A stretch of DNA of 64,000 nucleotides from an uncultured Flavobacteriaceae bacterium (GTDB lineage Bacteria; Bacteroidota; Bacteroidia; Flavobacteriales; Flavobacteriaceae), in contig CANKYF010000018.1 of assembly GCA_947487895.1 (NCBI GenBank), forward strand, positions 1 through 64,000, in the 5' to 3' direction. A program made the position numbers and the translations under genes. Shown in pieces: positions 53,553 to 61,461 of this stretch. Numbering within the stretch: the first letter of the stretch is position 1; each line of letters begins with the position of its first letter. Below the pieces are notes generated by a model that ran no database searches, was not told the origin of the DNA, and saw only the letters and a list, made by a program, of their open reading frames with translations.

Positions 53553-55573
53553 GATGCTATTAAAACAATGGTTTGATTATCTTTTAACTTAATATTCTTA
53601 TCTATGGATTGTTTTTTAATAGTTCCACTACCTTGTATTTTCACTTTTACATTAACATTCATGTTTTCTAAAAGCGATAACGCATCCATAGCAGGCAACC
53701 CAATAACACTAGGCATAATAGTCTTATAGGTTTGTGCTGTTTTATAGTAAGCTTCATATTCTTTCTCAACAGATGCTTTTTTCACGCTCAACGTTCCTAT
53801 TTCATCAACTAAAGGCGTATCTGTATATATTTTTTGAGCAATTCTTTTAAACACAGGTCCTGACACATCAGCTCCATAATACCCAACACTTGTATCTGGC
53901 TTATGAATAACTACAATACATGAGTATTTAGGATTCTCTGCAGGAAAATAGCCTGTAAAAGAAGAGATATATCGCTTATCCTTACTCCAGTCTTTCATCC
54001 AGTATTCTGTTTGAGCAGTACCTGTTTTACCTGCCATAGAAAAGTTCTTAGAATACAATCTATTTCCTGTACCATGCTTTTTCTCTACCACGTTTTTAAG
54101 CAATTGCTGTAACTTATTAACCGTTTCCTGAGAGCACACTTGCTTATTAATTACATCTTTATCAAAACTTTCTATGATTTTGCCAAATTCCTTGACTTCC
54201 TTTAAAAATCTAGGCCTCACCATTTCTCCATTATTAGCTATAGCATTATAAAAAGTAAGCGCCTGTAAAGGGGTTAATCTTACATTATACCCATAAGACA
54301 TCCATTGCAAAGCAATACCACTCCATTTTCCATTTTTAATTCTAGGGTCTGGAATAACAGGCTTTCCTTCTCCAATAATTGGTATTTGAAGCGTGTCATC
54401 CAAATTCATAGCGTACAACCTATCAACAAATTTCTCTGGCTTTCCTTTGTAAGCATTATAAATAGCTTTTACAATACCAGTATTTGAGGACACTTCAAAT
54501 GCTTCAGACACAGAAATCCTACCATAACCTCCCCATTTAGAATCTCTTACTTTTTTACCGTAGTATGTTAAAACACCTTTCTCTGTATCTACTACATCAC
54601 TTGTATCTATTAATTTATCCTCAAGTGCAGCAGCAACAGCCATTAACTTAAAAGTGGAACCTGGTTCATGAGATTCCCAAACAGCATAATTTCTTTTTTC
54701 ATAATAATACCCTTTACTACTTCTACCTAAATTAGAAATAGCCTTTATCTCACCTGTTTTGGTTTCCATAACCACCACACAACCGTGATCTGCTTTGTAT
54801 TTCTCTAGCTGCTCCAAAAGTGAATGATGCGCTATATCTTGAATATTTACATCGATAGTTGTGTACACATCATACCCGTCTTTAGGCTCTATTTCATTAG
54901 CATCATTTAAAGGTTTCCATTGCCCTTTACCTATGCGTTGTTTTTTTCTTTGTCCGTCAACACCTCGCAAAAACTTAACTCCAAACGCTCCATCAATTCC
55001 TGGGCGCGTCACATTACCCTGCTCGTCCACACGCTCATAACCAATAGTTCTTTGCGCAATTCCCCCCATTGGGTGCTCACGTTTAGTAGATTGCTCTACG
55101 ATTAATCCGCCTTTAAAAGCACCCAATTCTAACAAAGGAAAGTTTCTGATTCTTATATAATCAGAATACCCAATGTTTCTAGCCAAGAGATAATATCTAT
55201 TTTTATTATCTCTAGCCTTCTTCAATTCGTGTTGATAATAGCTCGACGACTTTCCTTTGAAATTTGAGAGAGAATCTGAGAGAGGTTTTAAATATTTTTC
55301 GAAGTTTTTTGATGATGATGTTACAGCATCTAATCTTATATCATATTTTGTTATAGATGTAGCTAGCAAATTTCCGTTAGCAGAATACACATTACCTCTA
55401 TTAGCTGGAATTACTACATCTTTCACCACACGCTTTTCTGCTAAAGCCTTATATTTTTCTCCATGCAAAAACTGAATACTAAATAACTTAAACACCACTG
55501 CAAGTCCGAAGACAAACATACACCCTGATATAAAATACAAACGGTTTAATATGTTTTTTTCGTTAACTGCCAA
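53549..55573 (-). CDS. ftsI: Class B penicillin-binding protein FtsI (PBP3) with PASTA domain
   Basis: A 674-residue septal transpeptidase: short cytoplasmic end, one membrane helix (about 11-31), a dimerisation/pedestal domain, then the transpeptidase with STFK (306-309, nucleophile Ser306), SSN (362-364) and KTGT (516-519). A C-terminal PASTA-like domain follows at about 615-674 (KTIMPSVIGLPAMDALSLLENMNVNV). The start is probably TTG at 55573, six bases after the ftsL stop; no ATG precedes the membrane helix. Confidence 0.96.
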   Translation of the reverse strand: MAVNEKNILNRLYFISGCMFVFGLAVVFKLFSIQFLHGEKYKALAEKRVVKDVVIPANRGNVYSANGNLLATSITKYDIRLDAVTSSSKNFEKYLKPLSDSLSNFKGKSSSYYQHELKKARDNKNRYYLLARNIGYSDYIRIRNFPLLELGAFKGGLIVEQSTKREHPMGGIAQRTIGYERVDEQGNVTRPGIDGAFGVKFLRGVDGQRKKQRIGKGQWKPLNDANEIEPKDGYDVYTTIDVNIQDIAHHSLLEQLEKYKADHGCVVVMETKTGEIKAISNLGRSSKGYYYEKRNYAVWESHEPGSTFKLMAVAAALEDKLIDTSDVVDTEKGVLTYYGKKVRDSKWGGYGRISVSEAFEVSSNTGIVKAIYNAYKGKPEKFVDRLYAMNLDDTLQIPIIGEGKPVIPDPRIKNGKWSGIALQWMSYGYNVRLTPLQALTFYNAIANNGEMVRPRFLKEVKEFGKIIESFDKDVINKQVCSQETVNKLQQLLKNVVEKKHGTGNRLYSKNFSMAGKTGTAQTEYWMKDWSKDKRYISSFTGYFPAENPKYSCIVVIHKPDTSVGYYGADVSGPVFKRIAQKIYTDTPLVDEIGTLSVKKASVEKEYEAYYKTAQTYKTIMPSVIGLPAMDALSLLENMNVNVKVKIQGSGTIKKQSIDKNIKLKDNQTIVLIAS

Positions 55574-55579
55574 TGGTCT

Positions 55580-55897
55580 CTAATTTGTAGATTTTACTTT
55601 TATTTTTTTTGGTGGAATTACAGATGGTGTAATTCCTTTTTCTTTCATTTTACTTATAATATTCGATTCCATTTTAAGCCGCATTAGCTTGGTGCGCCCC
55701 TCTAAAAAAGTGGCTCGAATTTCTTTAACCTCGTTTTTCAACCTAGCTATCTCATATACCTTTTTATCTGCACTGTGCGAGCTTGCTATCATTATAATTG
55801 CTAACACCGAAATAAATATGATGAACCTCCAATTTTTAAAGGAATCATCACTCACCAAAAAGGTACCTTTTAATATGTTATAAATGTTTTTCTTCAT
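55580..55897 (-). CDS. ftsL: FtsL-like divisome protein
   Basis: A 105-residue bitopic protein: about 22 cytoplasmic residues, one membrane helix (about 25-43, WRFIIFISVLAIIMIASS), then a coiled-coil stretch (YEIARLKNEVKEIRATFLEGRTKLMRLKME) and a basic Pro-rich tail. Sequence identity to E. coli FtsL is not evident, but size, topology and position between rsmH and ftsI fit FtsL, which stabilises the FtsQ-FtsW-FtsI complex. Confidence 0.88.
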   Translation of the reverse strand: MKKNIYNILKGTFLVSDDSFKNWRFIIFISVLAIIMIASSHSADKKVYEIARLKNEVKEIRATFLEGRTKLMRLKMESNIISKMKEKGITPSVIPPKKIKVKSTN

Positions 55898-55913
55898 TTC
55901 TAATTCTCAGTAA

Positions 55914-55929
55914 CTTCGACTCCGCTCAG
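55914..55929. repeat. Dispersed repeat with core ACTTCGACTCCGC, copy 3
   Basis: ACTTCGACTCCGCTCAG in the 65-base ftsL-rsmH gap, followed by a second CCGCTCAG (55936-55943). It is the shortest of three related copies in the division-cluster region. Confidence 0.65.
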
Positions 55930-55962
55930 CAATCACCGCTCAGTCACTGGAAAATATTTTTT

Positions 55963-56871
55963 TTATAATTTTTCTGCTATTCGCAGTTTTGCACTTCTTG
56001 CTCTATTATTTATTTTTATTTCTTCTTCAGACGGAACAATAAGTCCGTTTACTTTTTTAAGCGGCACTTCAAAATTCCCAAACACATCACGCTCAGGCTC
56101 ACCTTCAAACAATCCGTTTCTAATAAAGCGCTTCACCAATCTATCTTCCAAAGAGTGATAAGAAATAAAACTCAACCTTCCACTTTCAACTAAAAGCTCT
56201 GGCATTTGCAACAAAAACTCTTTTAACACCTCAATCTCCTGATTCACCTCAATTCGTATAGCCTGATAAATTTGTGCTAACACCTTATTCTCATGTCTTA
56301 GAGGCAAAAATTTCCTCAACACAGTTTTTAACTGTTCACTAGTTTTAATTAGCTCATTTTGCCTGTGAGCTATAATCAACCTAGCCATTGCTGGCGCTGG
56401 TCGTAATTCCCCATACTGAGCAAACACCTGTCTTAACTGTTCTTCCTCATATTCATTTACTACATGAAAAGCAGATAGTTTACTTTTTTGATTCATGCGC
56501 ATATCTAGATTCGCCTCAAAACGCGTAGAAAATCCTCGCTCAGCAACATCAAATTGATGAGACGATACTCCAAAATCTGCCAAAACACCATCTACTTGCT
56601 TAACCCCATGTAATCTCAAAAAACGCTTTACATATCTAAAGTTTTCATTTATTAGCGTAAATCGACTATCATCAATTATATTTTCAAGAGCATCTTCATC
56701 TTGATCAAACGCAAATAATCTTCCGTTTTCACCAAGCCTACTTAAAATTTCTTTACTGTGACCACCCCCACCAAAGGTCACATCTACATAAACACCATCT
56801 GGCTTAATATTTAAACCATCAACGGTTTCTTTCAGCAAAACTGGATTATGATATTCCATCGTTGTCATCAT
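55963..56871 (-). CDS. rsmH: 16S rRNA (cytosine1402-N4)-methyltransferase
   Basis: A 302-residue SAM-dependent methyltransferase that modifies 16S rRNA C1402, usual second gene of the cluster. VDVTFGGGGHS (29-39) is the SAM loop; DGVLADFGVSSHQFD and ISYHSLEDRLVKRF are family signatures. The start may be 56871, 56868 or 56859, the last giving the common MEYHNPVLL beginning. All overlap the mraZ end, by 14 to 26 bases. Confidence 0.97.
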   Translation of the reverse strand: MMTTMEYHNPVLLKETVDGLNIKPDGVYVDVTFGGGGHSKEILSRLGENGRLFAFDQDEDALENIIDDSRFTLINENFRYVKRFLRLHGVKQVDGVLADFGVSSHQFDVAERGFSTRFEANLDMRMNQKSKLSAFHVVNEYEEEQLRQVFAQYGELRPAPAMARLIIAHRQNELIKTSEQLKTVLRKFLPLRHENKVLAQIYQAIRIEVNQEIEVLKEFLLQMPELLVESGRLSFISYHSLEDRLVKRFIRNGLFEGEPERDVFGNFEVPLKKVNGLIVPSEEEIKINNRARSAKLRIAEKL

Positions 56872-57316
56872 CTTGTCCCATTACCTCTTCAGCTAAATCT
56901 GCAAAATCTAATGCAGCATCATCAATAGCTTGCTCATATAAATCTTTATCCCATATTTCAATAATATTGACCGCCGAAGCCACAACTATATTTTTTGAAA
57001 TACTCGCAAACACTGTTAAATCTTTAGGAATTAACAAACGCCCATTTACATCCACCTCAACCATTTTCACTCCCGCCGTAAACCTTCTAATAAAATCGTT
57101 GTTCTTTTTTTTAAACCTATTAAGCTTATTCATTTTCTGCATTAAAACTTGCCACTCCGCCATTGGATACAACTCTAAACACTTTTGAAAAACAGATCTA
57201 CGCAACACAAAACCATCTGCTAATATCGCAGACATCTGTTTTTTTAAAGGAGCTGGCATCATCAACCTTCCCTTAACATCAACTTTGCATTCGTATGTTC
57301 CTGTTAAAAAGCTCAA
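56846..57316 (-). CDS. mraZ: Transcriptional regulator MraZ
   Basis: A 156-residue protein with two AbrB-like repeats (GTYECKVDVKGRLMMPAPLKK near 6-26 and FTAGVKMVEVDVNGRLLIPKDL near 79-100). MraZ forms a ring that binds direct repeats upstream of its own gene and controls the division cluster. The start is probably TTG at 57316: no in-frame ATG lies upstream and the next Met (22) would cut the first repeat. Operator boxes lie at 57367-57416. Confidence 0.96.
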   Translation of the reverse strand: MSFLTGTYECKVDVKGRLMMPAPLKKQMSAILADGFVLRRSVFQKCLELYPMAEWQVLMQKMNKLNRFKKKNNDFIRRFTAGVKMVEVDVNGRLLIPKDLTVFASISKNIVVASAVNIIEIWDKDLYEQAIDDAALDFADLAEEVMGQDDDNDGIS

Positions 57317-57348
57317 TACAGATTTTATAGGTTATAACATTTAAAAAT

Positions 57349-57356
57349 CAAATATA
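57349..57356 (-). promoter_or_regulatory. Putative -7 box of the division cluster
   Basis: TATATTTG on the minus strand, 33 bases upstream of the mraZ start. The MraZ boxes begin 11 bases further upstream and would cover the -33 region, consistent with repression by MraZ. Confidence 0.6.
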
Positions 57357-57366
57357 TTGAAAATTT

Positions 57367-57416
57367 TACCACATTTTACCACTTCTTACCACTTTGTTGA
57401 TAAGTTTTACCACAAA
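57367..57416 (-). promoter_or_regulatory. MraZ operator: four phased GTGGTAA boxes
   Basis: Read on the minus strand, GTGGTAA occurs four times; the + strand starts TTACCAC at 57367, 57377, 57387 and 57407. Three are in tandem with a 10-base period and the fourth is exactly two periods away. Known MraZ sites are runs of GTG-containing boxes with about 4-base spacers, so this is a strong match just upstream of mraZ. Confidence 0.88.
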
Positions 57417-57576
57417 TACCTATTTCTTCATTAAATCTTTCACACAAAACACTGTAAACTCTAGCACTCAAACCTTTATAAACAAATCAAGCTATCCCAA
57501 AATATTCTCATAACTATAATTCAAATCATTTATTTTTAGTAAGCAATTATCATAGGTGAAATATGAATGAAATAAC

Positions 57577-57584
57577 TATATTTG
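57577..57584 (+). promoter_or_regulatory. Putative -7 box for the alpha/beta hydrolase gene
   Basis: TATATTTG lies 25 bases before the ATG at 57610 and fits the Bacteroidetes consensus. It is divergent from the mraZ promoter. Confidence 0.55.
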
Positions 57585-57609
57585 TTTTTGTGAACAGACT
57601 AAATAATTG

Positions 57610-58374
57610 ATGACGCACAGTTTAAAAAAAGAAGGCAATTACAGCTATATTGAAGTTGGCGAAGGCACTCCAATTATAGTGCTTCACGGGTTGATGGGAG
57701 GATTGAGTAACTTTGATGCTGTAACACAGTATTTTAGTAAAAATGGCTATAAGGTAATTATTCCAGAACTGCCTATTTATACCATGTCTCTATTAAAAAC
57801 CAACGTAAAAAGTTTTGCAAATTACTTGCACGATTTTATAGATTTTAAAGGCTTAAACAAGGTTGTTTTATTAGGAAACTCTCTTGGTGGTCACATTGGC
57901 TTGTATCACACAAAATTATTCTCTGAGAAAGTAAAAGCGCTTATCATTACAGGAAGCTCTGGACTTTACGAAAGTGCCATGGGTGGCGGTTACACTAAAC
58001 GCAGCGATTATGAGGTTATTAAAAAGAAAGCTCAAGAGGTGTTTTATGATCCTGAAATTGCTACTAAGGAAATTGTTGACGAAGTTTACGCAACCGTTAA
58101 CGATAGAAAAAAACTTGTTAAAACATTAGCAATTGCAAAAAGTGCCATTAGACACAATATGGCTAAAGATTTACCTAAAATGGATACACCAACCTGTATT
58201 ATTTGGGGTAAAAATGATAACGTAACACCTCCTGAAGTTGCTGAGGAATTTCACGATTTATTACCTGATTCTGATTTATTTTGGATTGACAAGTGTGGAC
58301 ACGCTGCTATGATGGAGCATCCAAACGAATTCAATAACATCATGGAGAAATGGTTAAATGATAGAGGTTTTTAG
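57610..58374 (+). CDS. Alpha/beta hydrolase
   Basis: A 254-residue cytoplasmic hydrolase. HGLMGG (26-31) forms the oxyanion region, the nucleophile is Ser91 in GNSLGGH (89-95), with the acid Asp in WGKNDNVTPP (about 204) and His in CGHAAMMEHP (about 234). The ATG at 57610 is preferred to a TTG one codon earlier. It diverges from mraZ and precedes engB by 40 bases, an order often seen in flavobacteria. The substrate is unknown; esterase or lactonase activity is possible. Confidence 0.9.
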   Translation: MTHSLKKEGNYSYIEVGEGTPIIVLHGLMGGLSNFDAVTQYFSKNGYKVIIPELPIYTMSLLKTNVKSFANYLHDFIDFKGLNKVVLLGNSLGGHIGLYHTKLFSEKVKALIITGSSGLYESAMGGGYTKRSDYEVIKKKAQEVFYDPEIATKEIVDEVYATVNDRKKLVKTLAIAKSAIRHNMAKDLPKMDTPTCIIWGKNDNVTPPEVAEEFHDLLPDSDLFWIDKCGHAAMMEHPNEFNNIMEKWLNDRGF

Positions 58375-58414
58375 TTAAATTTCTTAACACTAAAACTCTT
58401 AAATACCCAATAAC

Positions 58415-59017
58415 ATGAAAATTAAATCTGCTGAATTTGTAGTGAGTAATTCTGATGTTGATAAATGCCCTAAAAGCATGTTACCTGAATACGCTTTTAT
58501 AGGCAGGAGTAACGTGGGCAAATCTTCTCTTATCAACATGCTGACTAGCAGAAAAAGTTTAGCCAAAACTTCTGGAAGACCTGGAAAAACGCAACTTATA
58601 AACCATTTTTTAATTAATAAAAATTGGCATTTAGTAGATTTGCCCGGTTACGGATATGCTCGCGTATCTAAAACTTCTAAAAAAACATTTCAAAAGTTTA
58701 TCACTCAATATTTTAGCAAACGCATGCAATTAGTTTGTGCTTTTGTTTTGGTAGATATAAGACACAACCCCCAAAATATTGACTTAGAGTTTATGCAATG
58801 GCTTGGTGAAAATGGAATACCTTTTTCCATTATTTTCACAAAAGCAGACAAGTTAAAACCCAATGCTATTGAAAGACATGTTTTAGACTACAAAACCATT
58901 CTTTTAGAAACTTGGGAAGACATGCCAAACTACTTTATTACTTCTTCATCTAAAGACATTGGAAAAGACGATGTTTTGGGTTATATAGATTCTTTAAACA
59001 AGAATATGGAAGAATAA
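58415..59017 (+). CDS. engB: Ribosome-biogenesis GTPase EngB (YihA/YsxC)
   Basis: A 200-residue single-domain GTPase needed for late large-subunit ribosome assembly. G1 GRSNVGKS (30-37), G3 DLPGYG (about 75-80) and G4 TKAD (about 142-145) are all present, and length is normal. It is probably in one operon with the alpha/beta hydrolase. Confidence 0.97.
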   Translation: MKIKSAEFVVSNSDVDKCPKSMLPEYAFIGRSNVGKSSLINMLTSRKSLAKTSGRPGKTQLINHFLINKNWHLVDLPGYGYARVSKTSKKTFQKFITQYFSKRMQLVCAFVLVDIRHNPQNIDLEFMQWLGENGIPFSIIFTKADKLKPNAIERHVLDYKTILLETWEDMPNYFITSSSKDIGKDDVLGYIDSLNKNMEE

Positions 59018-59057
59018 AACCTTATACTATCTTACATTTTTATTAAGTTTATTCTTA

Positions 59058-59065
59058 TATATTTG
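59058..59065 (+). promoter_or_regulatory. Putative -7 box for the gene at 59090
   Basis: TATATTTG, 24 bases before the ATG at 59090. No good -33 match was found. Confidence 0.5.
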
Positions 59066-59089
59066 CTTCTATAATTAATTAAAGCTTTT

Positions 59090-60337
59090 ATGAAACAATT
59101 TCTTTCTGTTATAGTCTTGTTATGCTTTTATCTTAACTCAAATGCTCAAATATCTTTTGAAAAAGGTTATTTTATAAATAATGTTGGACAAAAAAAGGAA
59201 TGTCTAATAAACAATAAAGACTGGAAAAACAACCCTAAGACTTTCACATACAAATTCTCAGAAGATGGGGTAGAAAAAACTATGTATATGGTAAATGCAA
59301 AAGAGTTTGGTATTTATAATTTTTCTAAATATATAAGAACCGAAGTTGATGTAGATTTATCAAGCCCTTATGTAGATAAAATGAGCTCAAAAAGAGAACC
59401 AGAATATAAGAGAGGAACTGTGTATTTAAAAACTCTTATAGAAGGAAATTCTAATTTATATTACTACGAAACTGGTAATTTATCACGCTACTTTTTCTGT
59501 ACTGAAAATAAAAGCATTACCCCTTTAACTTATAAAATCTATGAAGCAGAAAACATTGTGGCTGTAAAATATAATAACGATTTTAGAAATCAATTATTCA
59601 CCTCACTTAAATGTGATCATTTAACCTCCAAAGATTTTGAATCTTTAAAATATGATCAAAAAGACTTAGAAAAAGTCATTATCAAATACAATAATTGCAA
59701 AGACCCTAGTAATAAAGAACAAAAAATAAGAAAAAATGACAATATAGAACAAGTCCACTTAATAGCTAAAGGTGGTATAAGAAGATCTCAATTTAAAGCT
59801 ACTGAAAACCCTGAATTTCTGTTTATCCAAGAAAGAAACCTTGATTTGGGGTACAATACAAGCCTTACTTTAGGCGTTGAACTAGAATATTTTTTTAATT
59901 TTGCTAAAAATAAATGGGCTGTAAGTATAGAACCTATTTTTCAATCTTACAGTGGCAGCGCTACTCTTGAAGTAAGAAACCCAATAGCCAACAGCATTAA
60001 TATAGAAAATTATAGTTTAGACTACAAATCTCTAGAAACAAGTCTAGGTTTAAAACACTACATGTTTTTAAATAACAACTCTAAACTATTTTTAAATTTC
60101 AACTTTGTAATTGACACTGAATTCAATTACACATTTAATGCTCAAAGAAATTCAAGAAATTATAATGTCGATGAAAACAGGAAGTTAGAAAGTACATTTT
60201 CCTTAGGGACTGGTTACAGATATTTAAACAAATATAGCTTAGAATTGAGATACCTTATAGATAGAGGAAAGCTTGTTGCTCCTTGGAAATCAGATTTTTC
60301 AGGAGTTTCATTAATGTTTGGATACACTATTTTCTAG
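59090..60337 (+). CDS. Exported protein with probable C-terminal beta-barrel, function unknown
   Basis: A 415-residue protein with a signal peptide (about 1-19, ending NSNAQ). Residues 20-210 look like a small periplasmic or surface domain (FEKGYFINNVGQKKECLINNKDWKNNP). Residues about 225-415 show alternating hydrophobic strands and end in an aromatic residue (LMFGYTIF), as in outer-membrane barrels. Similar proteins of this length are common and uncharacterised in Flavobacteriaceae. It has its own promoter and ends 22 bases from the convergent permease gene. Confidence 0.65.
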   Translation: MKQFLSVIVLLCFYLNSNAQISFEKGYFINNVGQKKECLINNKDWKNNPKTFTYKFSEDGVEKTMYMVNAKEFGIYNFSKYIRTEVDVDLSSPYVDKMSSKREPEYKRGTVYLKTLIEGNSNLYYYETGNLSRYFFCTENKSITPLTYKIYEAENIVAVKYNNDFRNQLFTSLKCDHLTSKDFESLKYDQKDLEKVIIKYNNCKDPSNKEQKIRKNDNIEQVHLIAKGGIRRSQFKATENPEFLFIQERNLDLGYNTSLTLGVELEYFFNFAKNKWAVSIEPIFQSYSGSATLEVRNPIANSINIENYSLDYKSLETSLGLKHYMFLNNNSKLFLNFNFVIDTEFNYTFNAQRNSRNYNVDENRKLESTFSLGTGYRYLNKYSLELRYLIDRGKLVAPWKSDFSGVSLMFGYTIF

Positions 60338-60359
60338 CTAATAGCAATTTAATATATGT

Positions 60360-61454
60360 TTATTGCTTAACATCAAATGCATCTCTAAGCGCATTACCAA
60401 TAAGCATAAACGCCATAACTAGACTCATTATACATACTCCGGGTATAATAGCCAAGTAAGGCTTTCCAAGAATGATATAATTGTAATGATCTTTAATCAT
60501 GGCACCCCAGCTAGCCATAGGTGGTTGAGCACCTATACCTAGAAAACTTAGTCCGCTTTCAATTAAAATAGCTCCAGCAAAATTTGCAGCAGCAATTACT
60601 ATAACAGGCGCCATTATATTTGGTAAAATATGCTTAACTATAATTCTATAATCATTAAAACCTAGTGCTTTTGCGGCAGTCACATATTGCATTTCTTTAG
60701 CGCTAATTATTTGCCCACGCACTACTCTTGCTACTTCTACCCACATAGTTAAACCAACAGCTATAAACACTTGCCAAAATCCTTTTCCTAAAGCTAAGGT
60801 TATTGCTATTACCAAAAGTAATGTTGGAATTGACCATGTAACATTAATCAACCACATAATAACGGCATCAATTTTACCTCCAAAATAACCAGCAATACTC
60901 CCCATAAAAACACCTATTAAAAGCGATATAAAAACAGCCACAAAACCTATAAAAAAAGAAATTCTAGCCCCTACCAGCACCCTACTTAAAAGATCTCTAC
61001 CATACTTATCTGTACCAAAAAGAAACGTTTTATTTTCAATATAATCGCTAACTTCAGCATTTGAAAACCTATTAATATTTATAGCTTTTTCAACTCCAGC
61101 AATACCATCAGAAGCATACTCAGTATATGTTAGTGTTTCATTTTCTATAGAAAAATCTGAAATTGGTACTTCTGTATCAGAATTTTTTCTTCCAAAGAAC
61201 CATTTTTCAATACTATTTTGATCTGAACTAAACTGAGAAGGAATCGTTAGCATAGCCACCTTAAAACCTGGCTCCTTTGAATGAATAGATAAATGCATTT
61301 GATTGGCGTACATAGAATTATCTGGCGCTATCAAATAAGCAAAAACTGAAATCAAGCCTATTAAAACTAAAAAATAAAAACTGAAAACGCCCCAAAAATT
61401 CTTTTTAAACTTTTGGAGCGCTAATTGTTTTAATGAGTTAGATACACCACTCAT
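60360..61454 (-). CDS. ABC transporter permease, OppC/DppC type
   Basis: A 364-residue inner-membrane permease. One N-terminal helix (about 20-42) is followed by a large periplasmic segment (about 45-145) and the BPD_transp_1 domain with about five helices. The EAA loop is EMQYVTAAKALGFNDYRIIVKHILPN. The family imports oligopeptides or similar solutes. No partner permease, binding protein or ATPase is adjacent, which is usual for flavobacterial orphan OppC genes. It lies 7 bases after the protease gene on the same strand. Confidence 0.9.
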   Translation of the reverse strand: MSGVSNSLKQLALQKFKKNFWGVFSFYFLVLIGLISVFAYLIAPDNSMYANQMHLSIHSKEPGFKVAMLTIPSQFSSDQNSIEKWFFGRKNSDTEVPISDFSIENETLTYTEYASDGIAGVEKAININRFSNAEVSDYIENKTFLFGTDKYGRDLLSRVLVGARISFFIGFVAVFISLLIGVFMGSIAGYFGGKIDAVIMWLINVTWSIPTLLLVIAITLALGKGFWQVFIAVGLTMWVEVARVVRGQIISAKEMQYVTAAKALGFNDYRIIVKHILPNIMAPVIVIAAANFAGAILIESGLSFLGIGAQPPMASWGAMIKDHYNYIILGKPYLAIIPGVCIMSLVMAFMLIGNALRDAFDVKQ

Positions 61455-61461
61455 ATATACA

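Noticed and set aside
41091-57316. murF or ddl within the division cluster
   Set aside because: Every gene in the cluster is accounted for, and none has MurF or D-Ala ligase motifs; they must be elsewhere.
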